From positions 2,418,001 through 2,482,000 of the forward strand of contig NZ_CP130701.1 of assembly GCF_030553075.1 (NCBI RefSeq): 64,000 nucleotides of DNA, read 5' to 3'. The DNA is from Halomonas sp. I5-271120. Its GTDB lineage: Bacteria > Pseudomonadota > Gammaproteobacteria > Pseudomonadales > Halomonadaceae. The notes beneath the pieces are model-generated. The model was not told the origin of the DNA, did no database searches, and saw only the letters and a list, made by a program, of their open reading frames with translations. Made by a program: the position numbers and the translations under genes. Numbering within the stretch: the stretch's first letter is position 1; each line of letters starts with the position of its first letter. Of the stretch, positions 38,836 through 47,115 are shown piece after piece.

Positions 38836-39279
38836 AACGTTGCAGTGCCGTGGTGATGCCCGGTGATCGGCGCCACGCCGCGTGTTCGCAGGTGTCTCGC
38901 CTGGGCCGAAGGGCAGGGGCTTGGTCAGAGTCGGTGCGACGAGCGCACCCTGAAAAGGGGCGTATTCTCCCATAACTGCTTGCCGGGTGCATGTGGCCAT
39001 CGACAGCGGATGGCTGCAGCCACTCGCGCGCTCCGCTCTAGTGGGCATCCAGCCTCAGAAAAGCGCTTAGACCAAGTGATTTGGTCAAGTGGGTTAGGTG
39101 ATGTAAGTGCTTTTGCGGGGGCATCTGGCATGAGTGTATCGAGAGCACATATATGCGGGGTTCAACCTCAACGATGAAAACGGTGCGTCGTTAATCGCAC
39201 CTACGACTGCATGGTCTGCAAGAGTTACGTTAGACGTTAGTGCCGCACTCTAATGATAATCAAATCGTTGAGCGTTGCT
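38836..39279. other. Intergenic region without a recognised gene
   Basis: About 440 bp upstream of dusA. I see no convincing coding frame. Notable items are a GACCAA-N5-TTGGTC dyad at 39070-39086, an 8-bp duplication ACGTTAG near 39223-39238, and a weak Fur-like match at 39250-39262. A dusA promoter presumably lies here. Confidence 0.5.
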
Positions 39280-39349
39280 GTCTTTTCGCACTGAGCTTCT
39301 CACACTGAACTTCTCGAACAAAACTTTCTGCACATAACCTGGAGCACCG
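39280..39349. repeat. 14-bp tandem array 3' of the 39379 gene
   Basis: Units start at 39294, 39308, 39322 and 39336, each beginning ARCYT (AGCTTCTCACACTG, AACTTCTCGAACAA, AACTTTCTGCACAT, AACCTGGAGCACCG), with a possible fifth at 39280. It begins 30 nt beyond the stop of the minus-strand small gene. Confidence 0.65.
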
Positions 39350-39378
39350 CCCCGCCCTGCGTCTGGAGCATTGGCCTA

Positions 39379-39732
39379 TCAGAGGCGCTCAATGTCTACC
39401 AGGTGGCCAATGATGGGGTAGCCCGCCTTCTTGGCGGCTTCTTCCGCTTCCATCTGAGCTTCCAGGCGAGAAATGCTGCTTGAGCGATGTTCGAAGATGG
39501 TATCGAGTTCGAGGCGCTTAGTACGCACGGCGAGTTTGACCAAGTGGCCCGTCTTGTAGGATTCAACCTGTTCCTTGGTGGGGCGCTGCGTCTGGCTTGG
39601 CTTGGTATCCGGGGCCGGGGTCTTGTTGGCGGCTTGTGCCTGGCGCTTGGCTTTTTCTTTCTCGCTGTTGTCTTGGAATGCGTCAATCTCGCGACGCATG
39701 CTCTCTTCAAATTCGCTTAGATTAGTCATCAT
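39379..39732 (-). CDS. Hypothetical small hydrophilic protein, 117 residues
   Basis: Not recognised. It is highly charged and mostly helical: an acidic N-terminus (MMTNLSEFEESMRREIDAFQ), a Gln/Ala/Pro/Lys-rich linker at residues 25-55, then a C-terminal helix (SSSISRLEAQMEAEEAAKKA). No signal peptide or membrane segment. The second ATG at 39729 is an equally good start; AGGAA lies somewhat far upstream. Composition and frame length support a real gene, moderately. Confidence 0.6.
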   Translation of the reverse strand: MMTNLSEFEESMRREIDAFQDNSEKEKAKRQAQAANKTPAPDTKPSQTQRPTKEQVESYKTGHLVKLAVRTKRLELDTIFEHRSSSISRLEAQMEAEEAAKKAGYPIIGHLVDIERL

Positions 39733-40381
39733 GATAGTGCTGTTCCTAATAATATGGTTGCCATCCTTTAATCGGATGATGGCAGTTGTGACAATGCGTT
39801 AACTTTTTAAATGCTCGGTTCTGTAAAAAAGTTGCTCGCAAGATGTAACTTGGCGAACAGCTTTAATGAAGTTGAGCGGCACGTGACAAGCAATCAGTCT
39901 TTCTTGTCGGTGGCTTCGATCATTCAGGCGAATACATCAATCCACTGGCCTGTGTGCCTGTCTCAATGCTTCCCTCGGACAAGGCTTGGTCACTTCAATC
40001 GAGTGCCCTTAATGACCACTACGTAGGTGAACGACGTAGGTGAGCATTGCTGCGACCATCGGGCAGTGAAAGCTCTGATATGCGCATGGGGCCATGGGGC
40101 ATCGAGGTGATGAAACCGACGACAGGTGTTGCGGCGCTGATTGCTCGCCTGTGGCCTAGCGGCCAAAAATTGTCGATATTCAGCTGAAGATACATGACCC
40201 TTAGCGCTTTGGCTACTATTGGCTCCAGGTCTGCCCTCATGGCCTGTATAGGCTGTCGGAGCCCTTTTCTGGTGGCCATAAGGAGCCAGCCCCCGACGGC
40301 ACGATCGTCTTCACTATCACTGCCGCCCTCAGGTCTTCCATTGTGAAAGGTCGTGTCGAGAGGGCGATGATTCGAGCGTGG
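39733..40381. other. Intergenic region without a recognised gene
   Basis: About 650 bp, visibly more AT-rich than its surroundings near 39780-39870. Two short frames (+ at 39811-40026 and - at 40019-40279) show neither a ribosome site nor any similarity I recognise. A GCCATC/GATGGC dyad is at 39762-39785, in the 5' region of the 39732 gene, and a 13-bp duplication with core ACGTAGGTGA is at 40021-40046. Confidence 0.5.
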
Positions 40382-40771
40382 TTACAGCTTGCCGGTCAGG
40401 AACTGAGCTTCACCCATGCCAAAGCTCCAGTCGGCGTCTCCATTCTCGGTAATAGAAACCATCAGGTCCTGAGATGAAATACCGCACTCGGATTCCAGCC
40501 GTTCGGCGAGTAGAGCGTAGAGTCGTTCTTTCTGGTGCTGCGTTCTAGGTTTGCTGACGATGCTGATCATCACCAGGTTGTCGCTTCTGCTGAACCCGAG
40601 ACCGGTGTCCTCGACGATCAGTTCGTTAGGCTCGTGCTGGTGCACGATCTGATAGCGGTCCGTTGCCGGCACCTCGAATGCTTCCAGCATGGCCGCATGG
40701 GCGGTATCCAGCATGGTCCTCAGCGCTTTCTCGTCGCGCCCTTTGACCACATCGAAACGTAATAGCGGCAC
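40382..40771 (-). CDS. Tautomerase family protein
   Basis: A 129-residue protein of the tautomerase superfamily. The N-terminus [15 protein letters not shown] exposes Pro 1 after Met removal, the catalytic base of this superfamily, and [19 protein letters not shown] follows the malonate-semialdehyde-decarboxylase-like pattern. The length, about twice a 4-oxalocrotonate tautomerase subunit, suits the fused beta-alpha-beta type. Substrate unknown. Stands alone. Confidence 0.88.
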   Translation of the reverse strand: MPLLRFDVVKGRDEKALRTMLDTAHAAMLEAFEVPATDRYQIVHQHEPNELIVEDTGLGFSRSDNLVMISIVSKPRTQHQKERLYALLAERLESECGISSQDLMVSITENGDADWSFGMGEAQFLTGKL

Positions 40772-41100
40772 GGTTAGTCCCTCTGGCAGTCGCCTGATGG
40801 CATTCCAGCATGCCTGAAGGCATGCGCAGAATGATGAAGAGTGGATGACTATTTGCGCGCTAAAGAAATGGGGCTTGCCGAGGTTTTTTTAAAGGCCAGT
40901 GGCGGCGAAAGAGGTCGGCAACAGATAACGTGCACCTCGCTGATAGTGTCAGGCACTGCAGCATGACAGTGAGTTGGGGGCGCCGTTCGAAGCGATAACA
41001 GGCCTGTAGGCAGTAGATTGGCTGTGTGTGCCGTTGGTGCTTGTGCTAGGACTATTCATAAGGCTTGCGCAACCGCGGGCCGGTCGCTGAAGGGAATGAC
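40772..41100. other. Divergent intergenic region, tautomerase / TraR-DksA-like gene
   Basis: 329 bp with no gene seen. A perfect GCATGCC-TGAA-GGCATGC dyad lies at 40808-40825, 37 nt before the tautomerase start, as a possible operator or 5' hairpin. Confidence 0.5.
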
Positions 41101-41433
41101 ATGAGTCAACGCACTGCGGCCCTCGAGGCCCTCCGAAACGACCTGATCGCCCGTATCGAGCGCTATCAGGCCAGCAAACAGCGCTCAGAAGGCGCGCTGG
41201 ACAAGGATATGGAAGACCAGTCTATCGAGCTTGAGAATAGTGAGGTGGTCGACTCTCTGGAGAACGAGGCCGAAGCTGAACTCAGGCAGGTCATGCATGC
41301 TCTCGAGCGGGTCGAGGCGGGAGAAGGGGAGCGCTGCGAGCGCTGTGGCACCACCATTGATGACAAGCGGTTAGCGGCGCTGCCTTATACCACGCGCTGC
41401 ATGAACTGCGCCGAGCAGCTACCCGGCGTCTGA
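41101..41433 (+). CDS. TraR/DksA family zinc-finger protein
   Basis: A 110-residue protein with a coiled-coil N-terminal part (DLIARIERYQASKQRSEGAL) and an acidic turn (DKDMEDQSIELEN). It ends in a four-Cys zinc finger CERCG-(17)-CMNC. It resembles short DksA-like proteins such as YbiI/TraR that can bind the RNA polymerase secondary channel. AAGGGA precedes the ATG at 41101. Conservation of the acidic DxxDxxxxE-like tip is compatible with, but does not prove, DksA-type activity. Confidence 0.88.
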   Translation: MSQRTAALEALRNDLIARIERYQASKQRSEGALDKDMEDQSIELENSEVVDSLENEAEAELRQVMHALERVEAGEGERCERCGTTIDDKRLAALPYTTRCMNCAEQLPGV

Positions 41434-41576
41434 TGTTCTATCGCCGAGCCGGAGCAGGCTTTCTCATCCGGCTGGCACCTGCCATGTTTTACTTTCTGCC
41501 ATGCGAACTATCATGCTCGCGATGACGGACTGCAGGCGTCAGAATGAGGCACAGCAAATGGGCGATAGAGGCAAGC

Positions 41577-42182
41577 ATGCGTGATGGTGCCAGCAAGACG
41601 ATAACTCTGAAGAGGGCATGGCCTTGGCATTGGCGGCCTGGCGTACTCTGTGTCGCATCACTGTTGATGCTTGTCGGTTGCGAAGGAGGCTCGGCTCCGC
41701 CGTCCGAAGAGGGAACCAAGGGGACATCTTCCGCTCAGGCTCAGACATCATCATCGGTGCCAGCAGGGGCGTCCACATCGTCAACTGAAAAGCCGGAAGC
41801 GTTGACCGAGCCCGTCACTGTGACCGTGACGACGCAGCTGACCAAGGCGCGGCGTCTCGAGGTGACGGGGCGCACCAACCTGCCGGACCGGACCCAACTG
41901 CTGGTGGTGCTGGAGCGCGAGGCCAGCGGCGTCAACTGGCAGGTGCGTACCGAAGCCCGTGACGGCCTTTTCACCGCCGGGCCGCTGGGCCCGGGCAGCG
42001 GGCTGGTCGCCGGGCGCTATCTGATTCGCGTGTCGATGCCGGCGGCCGACGTGCAGCCGCCGGCGGTCAAGGCGCGCATCGGCGCAAGCGGCGAGCATCT
42101 GACCGGGCCCTTGGTCGCACGCTCGCCGCATGGGCTTGGCAACGTCATCGAGTATCGCCAGGAGTATCTGTTCGATCAGTAG
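41577..42182 (+). CDS. Putative lipoprotein
   Basis: A 201-residue protein with a signal peptide ending in the lipobox MLVGC (about residue 35), a Ser/Thr/Pro-rich spacer to about residue 75, and a beta-rich domain (LEVTGRTNLPDRTQLLVVLE; LVAGRYLIRVSMP). The domain layout resembles extracellular Ig-like or YbaY-type beta folds but I cannot assign a family. Start 41577 is chosen for GAGG 6 nt upstream; ATG 41544 is an alternative. An 11-bp tandem array begins 39 nt after the stop. Confidence 0.75.
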   Translation: MRDGASKTITLKRAWPWHWRPGVLCVASLLMLVGCEGGSAPPSEEGTKGTSSAQAQTSSSVPAGASTSSTEKPEALTEPVTVTVTTQLTKARRLEVTGRTNLPDRTQLLVVLEREASGVNWQVRTEARDGLFTAGPLGPGSGLVAGRYLIRVSMPAADVQPPAVKARIGASGEHLTGPLVARSPHGLGNVIEYRQEYLFDQ

Positions 42183-42220
42183 CGTCCCGTGGGCGCGTCA
42201 GTCCAATGTGACACGGCCTG

Positions 42221-42297
42221 GGGTTGCCCGTAAGTGGCTAGAAAGTTGCCAGGAGGTAGCTTGAAAGTAGTTAGGAGGTTGCTACCAGGTCGCTAGT
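42221..42297. repeat. 11-bp tandem array, seven units
   Basis: Units of exactly 11 nt start at 42221, 42232, 42243, 42254, 42265, 42276 and 42287. Examples are AAGTGGCTAGA, AAGTTGCCAGG, AGGTAGCTTGA and AGGTTGCTACC; the consensus is ARGTWGCTAGR. It follows the lipoprotein gene. Confidence 0.88.
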
Positions 42298-42379
42298 AAA
42301 AGAAAGCCGCGAGTCCTTCCCGAGATGAGAGGTCTTCGGTCGAGGGTAGAAGGCGGGAGCCGTGCCCGAGAGGAAAAGG

Positions 42380-42447
42380 CTGGCGGATAACTGGCGGATA
42401 AAAAAGAAATGCGTGCCGGTCTTGCCGGTCACGCAAAAAAGAAATGC
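42380..42447. repeat. 11-bp duplication and hairpin flanked by direct repeats
   Basis: CTGGCGGATAA occurs twice in tandem (42380, 42391). Immediately after, the 13-mer AAAAAAGAAATGC occurs at 42400 and 42435 on both sides of a GCGTG...CACGC hairpin. On the minus strand the hairpin is followed by ATTTCTTTTTT, so it may act as a terminator in that direction. No gene is seen between 42298 and 42645. Confidence 0.6.
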
Positions 42448-42591
42448 ACTGAAGGCGACATCCAGGCGATGGCGGGATTGCCTGCGCCTGATGACGTTGA
42501 CGTGGCCAAGGAGGTGATTTGGGCCTGCCTTGAACACGCCTGAGCAGTATAGGGAGTCGGCCTTTGCGGAATAAGTGGGTACAATCGAAAA

Positions 42592-42618
42592 CTAGTGTTT
42601 CCAATTTGGAAACACTAG
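42592..42618. promoter_or_regulatory. Perfect palindrome upstream of the 42646 LysR gene
   Basis: CTAGTGTTTCC-AATTT-GGAAACACTAG has 11-bp perfect arms and includes a T-N11-A motif (T 42599, A 42611), the LysR-type operator signature. It ends 27 nt before the LysR start, so autoregulation is likely. Confidence 0.75.
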
Positions 42619-42645
42619 CTCGAACGTATCGCTAAGGAGCCGACG

Positions 42646-43542
42646 ATGGCAGTACTCGATGCACTCAGGGTCTTCGTCGAGGTGGTGAGAGCCGGCAGTT
42701 TCACCGCTGCCTCGCGTCGCTTGGGGATTTCCAAGTCCATGGCTTCCAAGCGTGTGGCGGCACTGGAAGATGAGCTGGGGGTCAACCTGCTGCATCGTTC
42801 GACCCGCTCGCTGCACCTCACCGAAGCGGGGCAGATCTATTACGAACACGGCCTGCGCATCCGCGAGGAGCTGGATGCCGCCGAGGCGCAGGTACAGTCG
42901 GTCACGGCAAGGCCGCGTGGCCAGCTCAAGGTCAGTGCCCAGGTCAGTTTCGGCTTCATGTATCTGGCAGAGCCGACTACCGCCTTCATGCGACGCTATC
43001 CTGACGTCGCGGTGGAGATCCTGCTCGAGGATCAGCGCTTCGAGCCCATCGACGACGCCGTCGATCTGGCCATCCGCATGGGACCGCTGCCGCCTTCTAG
43101 TCTGGTTTCGCGTCCGCTGTGCAAGGTGGTCTATGGCCTCTATGCGGCGCCGGAGTATCTGGCGAGGGTCACCGACCCTGTGCATCCCCAGGACATTCGC
43201 GACCACGACACTATCTTCTACGGCAACTATGACCTGGGCGCGCATTGGCGCTTTTCACTCAATGGCCAGCCGCTGGACATCGAGCCCCACTCACGGCTTG
43301 TCATCAACAACCTGCTGGGGGTGGTAGAGGCGGCCAAGGCCGGTTTCGGCCTTGCCTACCTGCCGACCTTCGCCGCCCGTTCGGCGGTGGCCGAAGGGCG
43401 GCTGGTGCCGCTGCTGCAGCCCTACTGGAACGAGCATGGCAGCATGCTAGTGCTGTTTCGCTCCCGAAAGTACCTGCCGGACAAGACCCGCGCCTACCTG
43501 GATTTCATCACCGACTGGTTTCGTGAAAACCTGGTGCTGTAA
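42646..43542 (+). CDS. LysR-family regulator
   Basis: A 298-residue LysR protein of the large AaeR/DhcR-like group. The HTH spans residues 4-62 (FTAASRRLGISKSMASKRVA), the effector domain follows (FGFMYLAEPTTAFMRRYPDV; GVVEAAKAGFGLAYLPTFAA). AAGGAG precedes the ATG. No divergent target gene is found within 460 bp; a 27-bp perfect palindrome sits directly upstream. Target and effector unknown. Confidence 0.93.
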   Translation: MAVLDALRVFVEVVRAGSFTAASRRLGISKSMASKRVAALEDELGVNLLHRSTRSLHLTEAGQIYYEHGLRIREELDAAEAQVQSVTARPRGQLKVSAQVSFGFMYLAEPTTAFMRRYPDVAVEILLEDQRFEPIDDAVDLAIRMGPLPPSSLVSRPLCKVVYGLYAAPEYLARVTDPVHPQDIRDHDTIFYGNYDLGAHWRFSLNGQPLDIEPHSRLVINNLLGVVEAAKAGFGLAYLPTFAARSAVAEGRLVPLLQPYWNEHGSMLVLFRSRKYLPDKTRAYLDFITDWFRENLVL

Positions 43543-43572
43543 TAGCCACCCGGCCGATCATCGAGGGTCCGT

Positions 43573-43598
43573 AAGCAGATGCTCCAAGCAAATGCGCT
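43573..43598. repeat. 13-bp duplication at the SDR stop codon
   Basis: AAGCAGATGCTCC (43573) and AAGCAAATGCGCT (43586) are two copies 13 nt apart; the second runs into the TTA complement of the SDR stop codon. Only two copies, so weak alone. Confidence 0.4.
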
Positions 43599-44338
43599 TA
43601 CCAGGGGATCGGCTCACCGGCCCAGTCCCAAAAGCTGCCGCTGTCGGCGGGGGTGCGGGCATCCATTACCTCGAGTAGCCGTTCGGCCACGAAGGTAGGA
43701 GTGAACAGCTTGCCTTCGGGCACCCGAGCCTGGAAGGGCTTGGATAGCGCGGTATCGGTGGTCCCCGGGTGCAGGCTTAGCAGGATGGCCTGCTTGTTGA
43801 GACGCCTGAGTTCGACGCTTGCGCCCTTCAGCAGCATGTTGTGGGCCGCCTTGCTGGCGCGATAGGCGTACCAGCCGCCGAGGCCGTTGTCGCCGATTGA
43901 GCCGACCCGCGCCGAAAGGCTGGCGAAGATGGTGGGATGCTTGCCCTTGAGCGACGGCGTCAGTGCCTGAAGCAGCATCGCCGGTGTGGCCGCATTGATG
44001 TGATAGAGATGCTCGAGGGCAGCGAAGCTTAGCTCATCGAGTTTCTTCTCGGGGGCGATCCCGCGTTGTTCGTCGTGCAGGGTGCCGATGGCATTGAAGA
44101 CGAGGTGCACGGGGGTGCCAGCAAGGTGGTCCGCCAGCGCGTCGAGGCCTTGGTCGGTGGTGACGTCCAGTGCCAGGTGGGTGAGGCGCGGGTCGTCATG
44201 GTCAGGCGTCTGGCGTGAAACGGCGATCACGCATCCCAGGCGCGGGCTTTCAAGCAGCGCCTCGAGCATGGCCCGGCCGATGCCGCCGCCAGCGCCGGTG
44301 ATCACGGCCGTGAAGTTATCGGGAAGATGTTTGAGCAT
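43598..44338 (-). CDS. Short-chain dehydrogenase/reductase
   Basis: A 246-residue SDR. The nucleotide-binding motif is [12 protein letters not shown] is the conserved Asn motif, and the catalytic Tyr-Lys pair is in [11 protein letters not shown], with Ser in [11 protein letters not shown]. It resembles C-factor-like SDRs. AAGGA 8 nt upstream selects the ATG at 44338. It is convergent with the LysR gene and divergent from gltX. Substrate unknown. Confidence 0.92.
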   Translation of the reverse strand: MLKHLPDNFTAVITGAGGGIGRAMLEALLESPRLGCVIAVSRQTPDHDDPRLTHLALDVTTDQGLDALADHLAGTPVHLVFNAIGTLHDEQRGIAPEKKLDELSFAALEHLYHINAATPAMLLQALTPSLKGKHPTIFASLSARVGSIGDNGLGGWYAYRASKAAHNMLLKGASVELRRLNKQAILLSLHPGTTDTALSKPFQARVPEGKLFTPTFVAERLLEVMDARTPADSGSFWDWAGEPIPW

Positions 44339-44502
44339 GGGCGCGTCCTTGTCGTTGTCCTTGTCATGGTGGAACTCAAGAGAGCCAAGTCGAGCCGGTG
44401 GGGCTATGGACTCGGCGAGGCGCGAATGATTCCCGGCTGATGGGGGACGAGGGAGTGCGTATAATGCCTCACCAGGTTTCAACCACCCATGGATCGATCG
44501 AC

Positions 44503-45981
44503 ATGACCGTACGTACCCGCATCGCGCCGTCCCCCACCGGCGATCCCCACGTGGGCACCGCCTACATCGCACTGTTCAACCTGTGCTTCGCCCGCGCTCA
44601 CGGTGGCCAGTTCATCCTGCGCATCGAAGATACCGACCGCGAACGCTCCACCGCAGAATCCGAGCAGATGATTCTCGATTCCCTGCAATGGCTGGGTCTG
44701 GATTGGGACGAGGGCCCGGATGTCGGCGGCCCCCATGGCCCCTACCGGCAAAGCGAGCGCGGTGATATCTATGCCGAGCACGCCCGTCAGCTGCTCGAAG
44801 CGGGACATGCCTTCAAATGCTACCGCACCAGTGAAGAGCTCGACGAGCTGCGCGAGTCGCGCAAGGCCGCCGGTCAGCACATGGCGCTCAAACCGGCCGA
44901 CCTGGCACTGCCCGCCGAGGAGCATGCGCGTCGCGAGGCCGAGGGCTGGCCCTATGTGGTACGCATGAACGTGCCCGGCGAAGGGACCTGCGTGGTCGAG
45001 GACATGCTGCGTGGCACTATTGAGGTCGAGTGGACCCAGGTCGATGCGCAGATCCTGCTCAAGTCCGACGGCATGCCGACCTACCATCTGGCCAATGTGG
45101 TCGACGACCACCTGATGGGGATCACCCATGTGCTGCGCGGCGAAGAGTGGATCAACTCAGCGCCCAAGCATCAGCTGCTGTATGAGTATTTCGGCTGGCC
45201 GATGCCGACCCTCTGCCACATGCCGCTGCTGCGCAATCCGGACAAGTCGAAGCTCTCCAAACGCAAGAACCCGACCTCGATCAACTATTATCGTCGCATG
45301 GGCTTCCTGCCACAGGCCGTCACCAACTACCTGGGTCGCATGGGCTGGTCGATGCCCGACGAGCGCGAGAAATTCACCCTCGACGAGATGATGGCGCACT
45401 TCGATGTGCAGCGTGTGTCCCTCGGCGGCCCGGTTTTCGACCTGGAGAAGCTGACCTGGCTCAACGGCGTCTATATCCGCGAGGATCTGGACGATGCGGC
45501 CCTACTGCAGGCGCTGCGCGACTGGGCCTTCAACGAAGACTATTTCCGCGAGATCCTGCCTCAGGTGCGCCCCCGGGTGGATACCCTGTCCCAGGTAATG
45601 CCGCTGGCCGGGCACTTCTTCTCGGGTCTGCCGGCCATCGATGAGTCGAGCTTTTCAAGCGTCAAGCTCGAGCGTGATGAGCTCGTCAAGCTGCTGCAGT
45701 TCCTGGTCTGGCGGCTCGAGGGCGTGACCCGCTGGGACAAGGAGTCGCTGCTTGCTGAGGTCAAGCTGCTGGGCGAGCACTTCGAGCTCAAGATGAAGGC
45801 CTTCCTGGCGCCGGTGTTCATCGCGATCACCGGCTCGGCGACTTCCACCTCGGTGATGGATGCCATGGCCATCCTCGGCTCCGACATGACTCGCGCGCGT
45901 TTGCGCCACGCCATCGCGGTGCTCGGGGGCGTGTCGAAGAAGCAGGCCAAGCGCCTCGAGAAGGAATTCCGCGAGCTGTAG
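44503..45981 (+). CDS. gltX: Glutamyl-tRNA synthetase
   Basis: A 492-residue class I aminoacyl-tRNA synthetase. The HIGH-like motif is in [19 protein letters not shown] and the KMSKS-like motif is KLSKRK; the anticodon-binding C-terminal domain is complete. The ATG at 44503 ([13 protein letters not shown]) is the family start; the open frame before it has no similarity. Two tRNA genes, including tRNA-Glu, its own substrate, follow downstream. Confidence 0.97.
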   Translation: MTVRTRIAPSPTGDPHVGTAYIALFNLCFARAHGGQFILRIEDTDRERSTAESEQMILDSLQWLGLDWDEGPDVGGPHGPYRQSERGDIYAEHARQLLEAGHAFKCYRTSEELDELRESRKAAGQHMALKPADLALPAEEHARREAEGWPYVVRMNVPGEGTCVVEDMLRGTIEVEWTQVDAQILLKSDGMPTYHLANVVDDHLMGITHVLRGEEWINSAPKHQLLYEYFGWPMPTLCHMPLLRNPDKSKLSKRKNPTSINYYRRMGFLPQAVTNYLGRMGWSMPDEREKFTLDEMMAHFDVQRVSLGGPVFDLEKLTWLNGVYIREDLDDAALLQALRDWAFNEDYFREILPQVRPRVDTLSQVMPLAGHFFSGLPAIDESSFSSVKLERDELVKLLQFLVWRLEGVTRWDKESLLAEVKLLGEHFELKMKAFLAPVFIAITGSATSTSVMDAMAILGSDMTRARLRHAIAVLGGVSKKQAKRLEKEFREL

Positions 45982-46009
45982 GTCGCTACGATAAAGTTGC
46001 CGAAGTATA

Positions 46010-46038
46010 TTGACGAGAGCGGGGCGCATCAGTAATAT
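46010..46038 (+). promoter_or_regulatory. Sigma-70 promoter of the tRNA-Ala/tRNA-Glu unit
   Basis: TTGACG (46010) and TAATAT (46033) are 17 bp apart, 22 nt before tRNA-Ala. The bases after the -10 (ACGCCTCG) are GC-rich, as in promoters under stringent control. Confidence 0.75.
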
Positions 46039-46060
46039 ACGCCTCGTTCTCGAGAGACAC

Positions 46061-46136
46061 GGGGCCTTAGCTCAGCTGGGAGAGCGCAACACTGGCAGTG
46101 TTGAGGTCAGCGGTTCGATCCCGCTAGGCTCCACCA
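46061..46136 (+). tRNA. tRNA-Ala (GGC)
   Basis: A 76-nt cloverleaf with encoded CCA. The acceptor GGGGCCT pairs with AGGCTCC including the G3-U70 identity pair of alanine tRNAs. The anticodon loop CTGGCAG gives GGC; GGTTCGATC is the T-arm. Confidence 0.98.
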
Positions 46137-46182
46137 ATCTCGTCCGAAATTCTCATTTCGGAAAAAGAACGGGTTACGATGC

Positions 46183-46258
46183 GTCCCATTCGTCTAGTGG
46201 TCCAGGACACTGCCCTTTCACGGCAGTGACAGGGGTTCGAACCCCCTATGGGACGCCA
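46183..46258 (+). tRNA. tRNA-Glu (UUC)
   Basis: A 76-nt tRNA with encoded CCA. Acceptor GTCCCAT pairs with ATGGGAC; the anticodon loop CTTTCAC gives UUC; GGTTCGAAC is the T-arm. It is cotranscribed with tRNA-Ala 46 nt upstream. Confidence 0.98.
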
Positions 46259-46295
46259 CCCGATTCTCCTACAGCAGTTGTCAGCATAAGAGACC

Positions 46296-46318
46296 AGACG
46301 CCCGAGGCGTCTTTTTTT
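46296..46318 (+). terminator. Rho-independent terminator of the tRNA unit
   Basis: AGACGCC-CGA-GGCGTCT followed by seven T residues. Confidence 0.93.
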
Positions 46319-46894
46319 GTCGCTGTCATTCCGTCTGATCCCCCCTTCTATTGAACTTGACCTACACCGTTCTGGTGACTTCGGGTCATGTCCGCTCCGC
46401 TATAGCCGATTCTGGCGTCATCCGCCGATTTGGCCTTCTTGATACTTGACATGGGCGCCGAGTTGTCCACGTCCCCTTTGTCGCCGCTTCGTCTTGTGCA
46501 TAATTCTTGTACTCGTCAACCCCTGTCGCGCAATTTTAAATAAAAGCATTAAAATCAACAAGTTACTATTGTTCAAAAAATAATCAATCTGAGCGTAACC
46601 CCCCTGTCATGGTGGCTGCTGGCAGTTTTCTCAAGGTTTTAAACAGACTTATCCACAGAAAGTGTGGAAAACGCGATGAGGCCTGTAAACAGCTGGGGTA
46701 CCAAGGCCAACGGCAGGCAAAAACCAGTGTCCATCGTGCCCTCCGATCGACCCCAAAGCAGGAATTGCCGGTATGAGGCTTCGACAAACCTTGTGCAGTA
46801 AGCAAGGGTAAATCCCCCGCTGTTCCTGTTTCATGCCTTGCGTTCTGTCAGGCGTCGCGGCCTGTATCGAATGCCAGCGTGAGGCCTTGTCGGG
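46319..46894. other. AT-rich intergenic region with DnaA-box-like dyad
   Basis: No credible gene on either strand; short minus-strand frames at 46584-46834 lack a ribosome site. The stretch 46530-46595 is strikingly AT-rich for this genome. It is followed by a consensus DnaA box TTATCCACA at 46649-46657 and an inverted TGTGGAAAA at 46663-46671; a weaker TTGTCCACG is at 46463. Confidence 0.55.
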
Positions 46895-47014
46895 ATGTCG
46901 GTGGCTTCCAGGCTGAGCCTTTCCATGTTGGGTCGGTTCATGGTGAGTCGTTATATGGTGAGTCGTTATATGGTGAGTCGCGCCATGCAGAGGCTGACGA
47001 TGCCGATAGGAGGG
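46895..47014. repeat. 15-bp tandem array, eight units
   Basis: Units start every 15 nt at 46895, 46910, 46925, 46940, 46955, 46970, 46985 and 47000. Three central units are ATGGTGAGTCG plus four bases (two identical), outer units decay but seven of eight begin ATG. Read as + strand codons it gives a Met-led pentapeptide series such as MVSRY, probably fortuitous. It lies 3' of the beta-hydroxyacid dehydrogenase gene. Confidence 0.88.
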
Positions 47015-47045
47015 CGATATTGCGGGGCGGATGGGGTGACAAGTC

Positions 47046-47066
47046 GGCCCGGGGAGCGCCCGGGCC
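47046..47066 (-). terminator. GC-rich hairpin 3' of the dehydrogenase gene
   Basis: GGCCCGGG-GAGCG-CCCGGGCC is a perfect 8-bp stem 50 nt beyond the stop on the minus strand. No T run, so termination is only probable. Confidence 0.45.
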
Positions 47067-47115
47067 TTGGGTGGAAGCGTCTGAGTGGGTAGGTGGTAGC
47101 GGTCAGCGGGTGGCG

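Noticed and set aside
38863..39177. 104-codon + strand frame upstream of dusA
   Set aside because: No ribosome site, no similarity, and composition of noncoding sequence.
39250..39268. Fur box (TAATGATAATCA core)
   Set aside because: Only about 12 of 19 consensus positions match and it lies 3' of the nearest gene rather than in a promoter.
40019..40279. Small minus-strand gene of 86 codons
   Set aside because: No ribosome site, no recognisable similarity, and composition unlike neighbouring genes.
46463..46671. Chromosomal origin oriC
   Set aside because: Too few DnaA boxes and none of the usual neighbours (dnaA, dnaN, mnmG, parAB); kept only as a DnaA-box locus.
46584..46834. Short minus-strand frames in the AT-rich gap
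   Set aside because: No ribosome site and product without structure or similarity.
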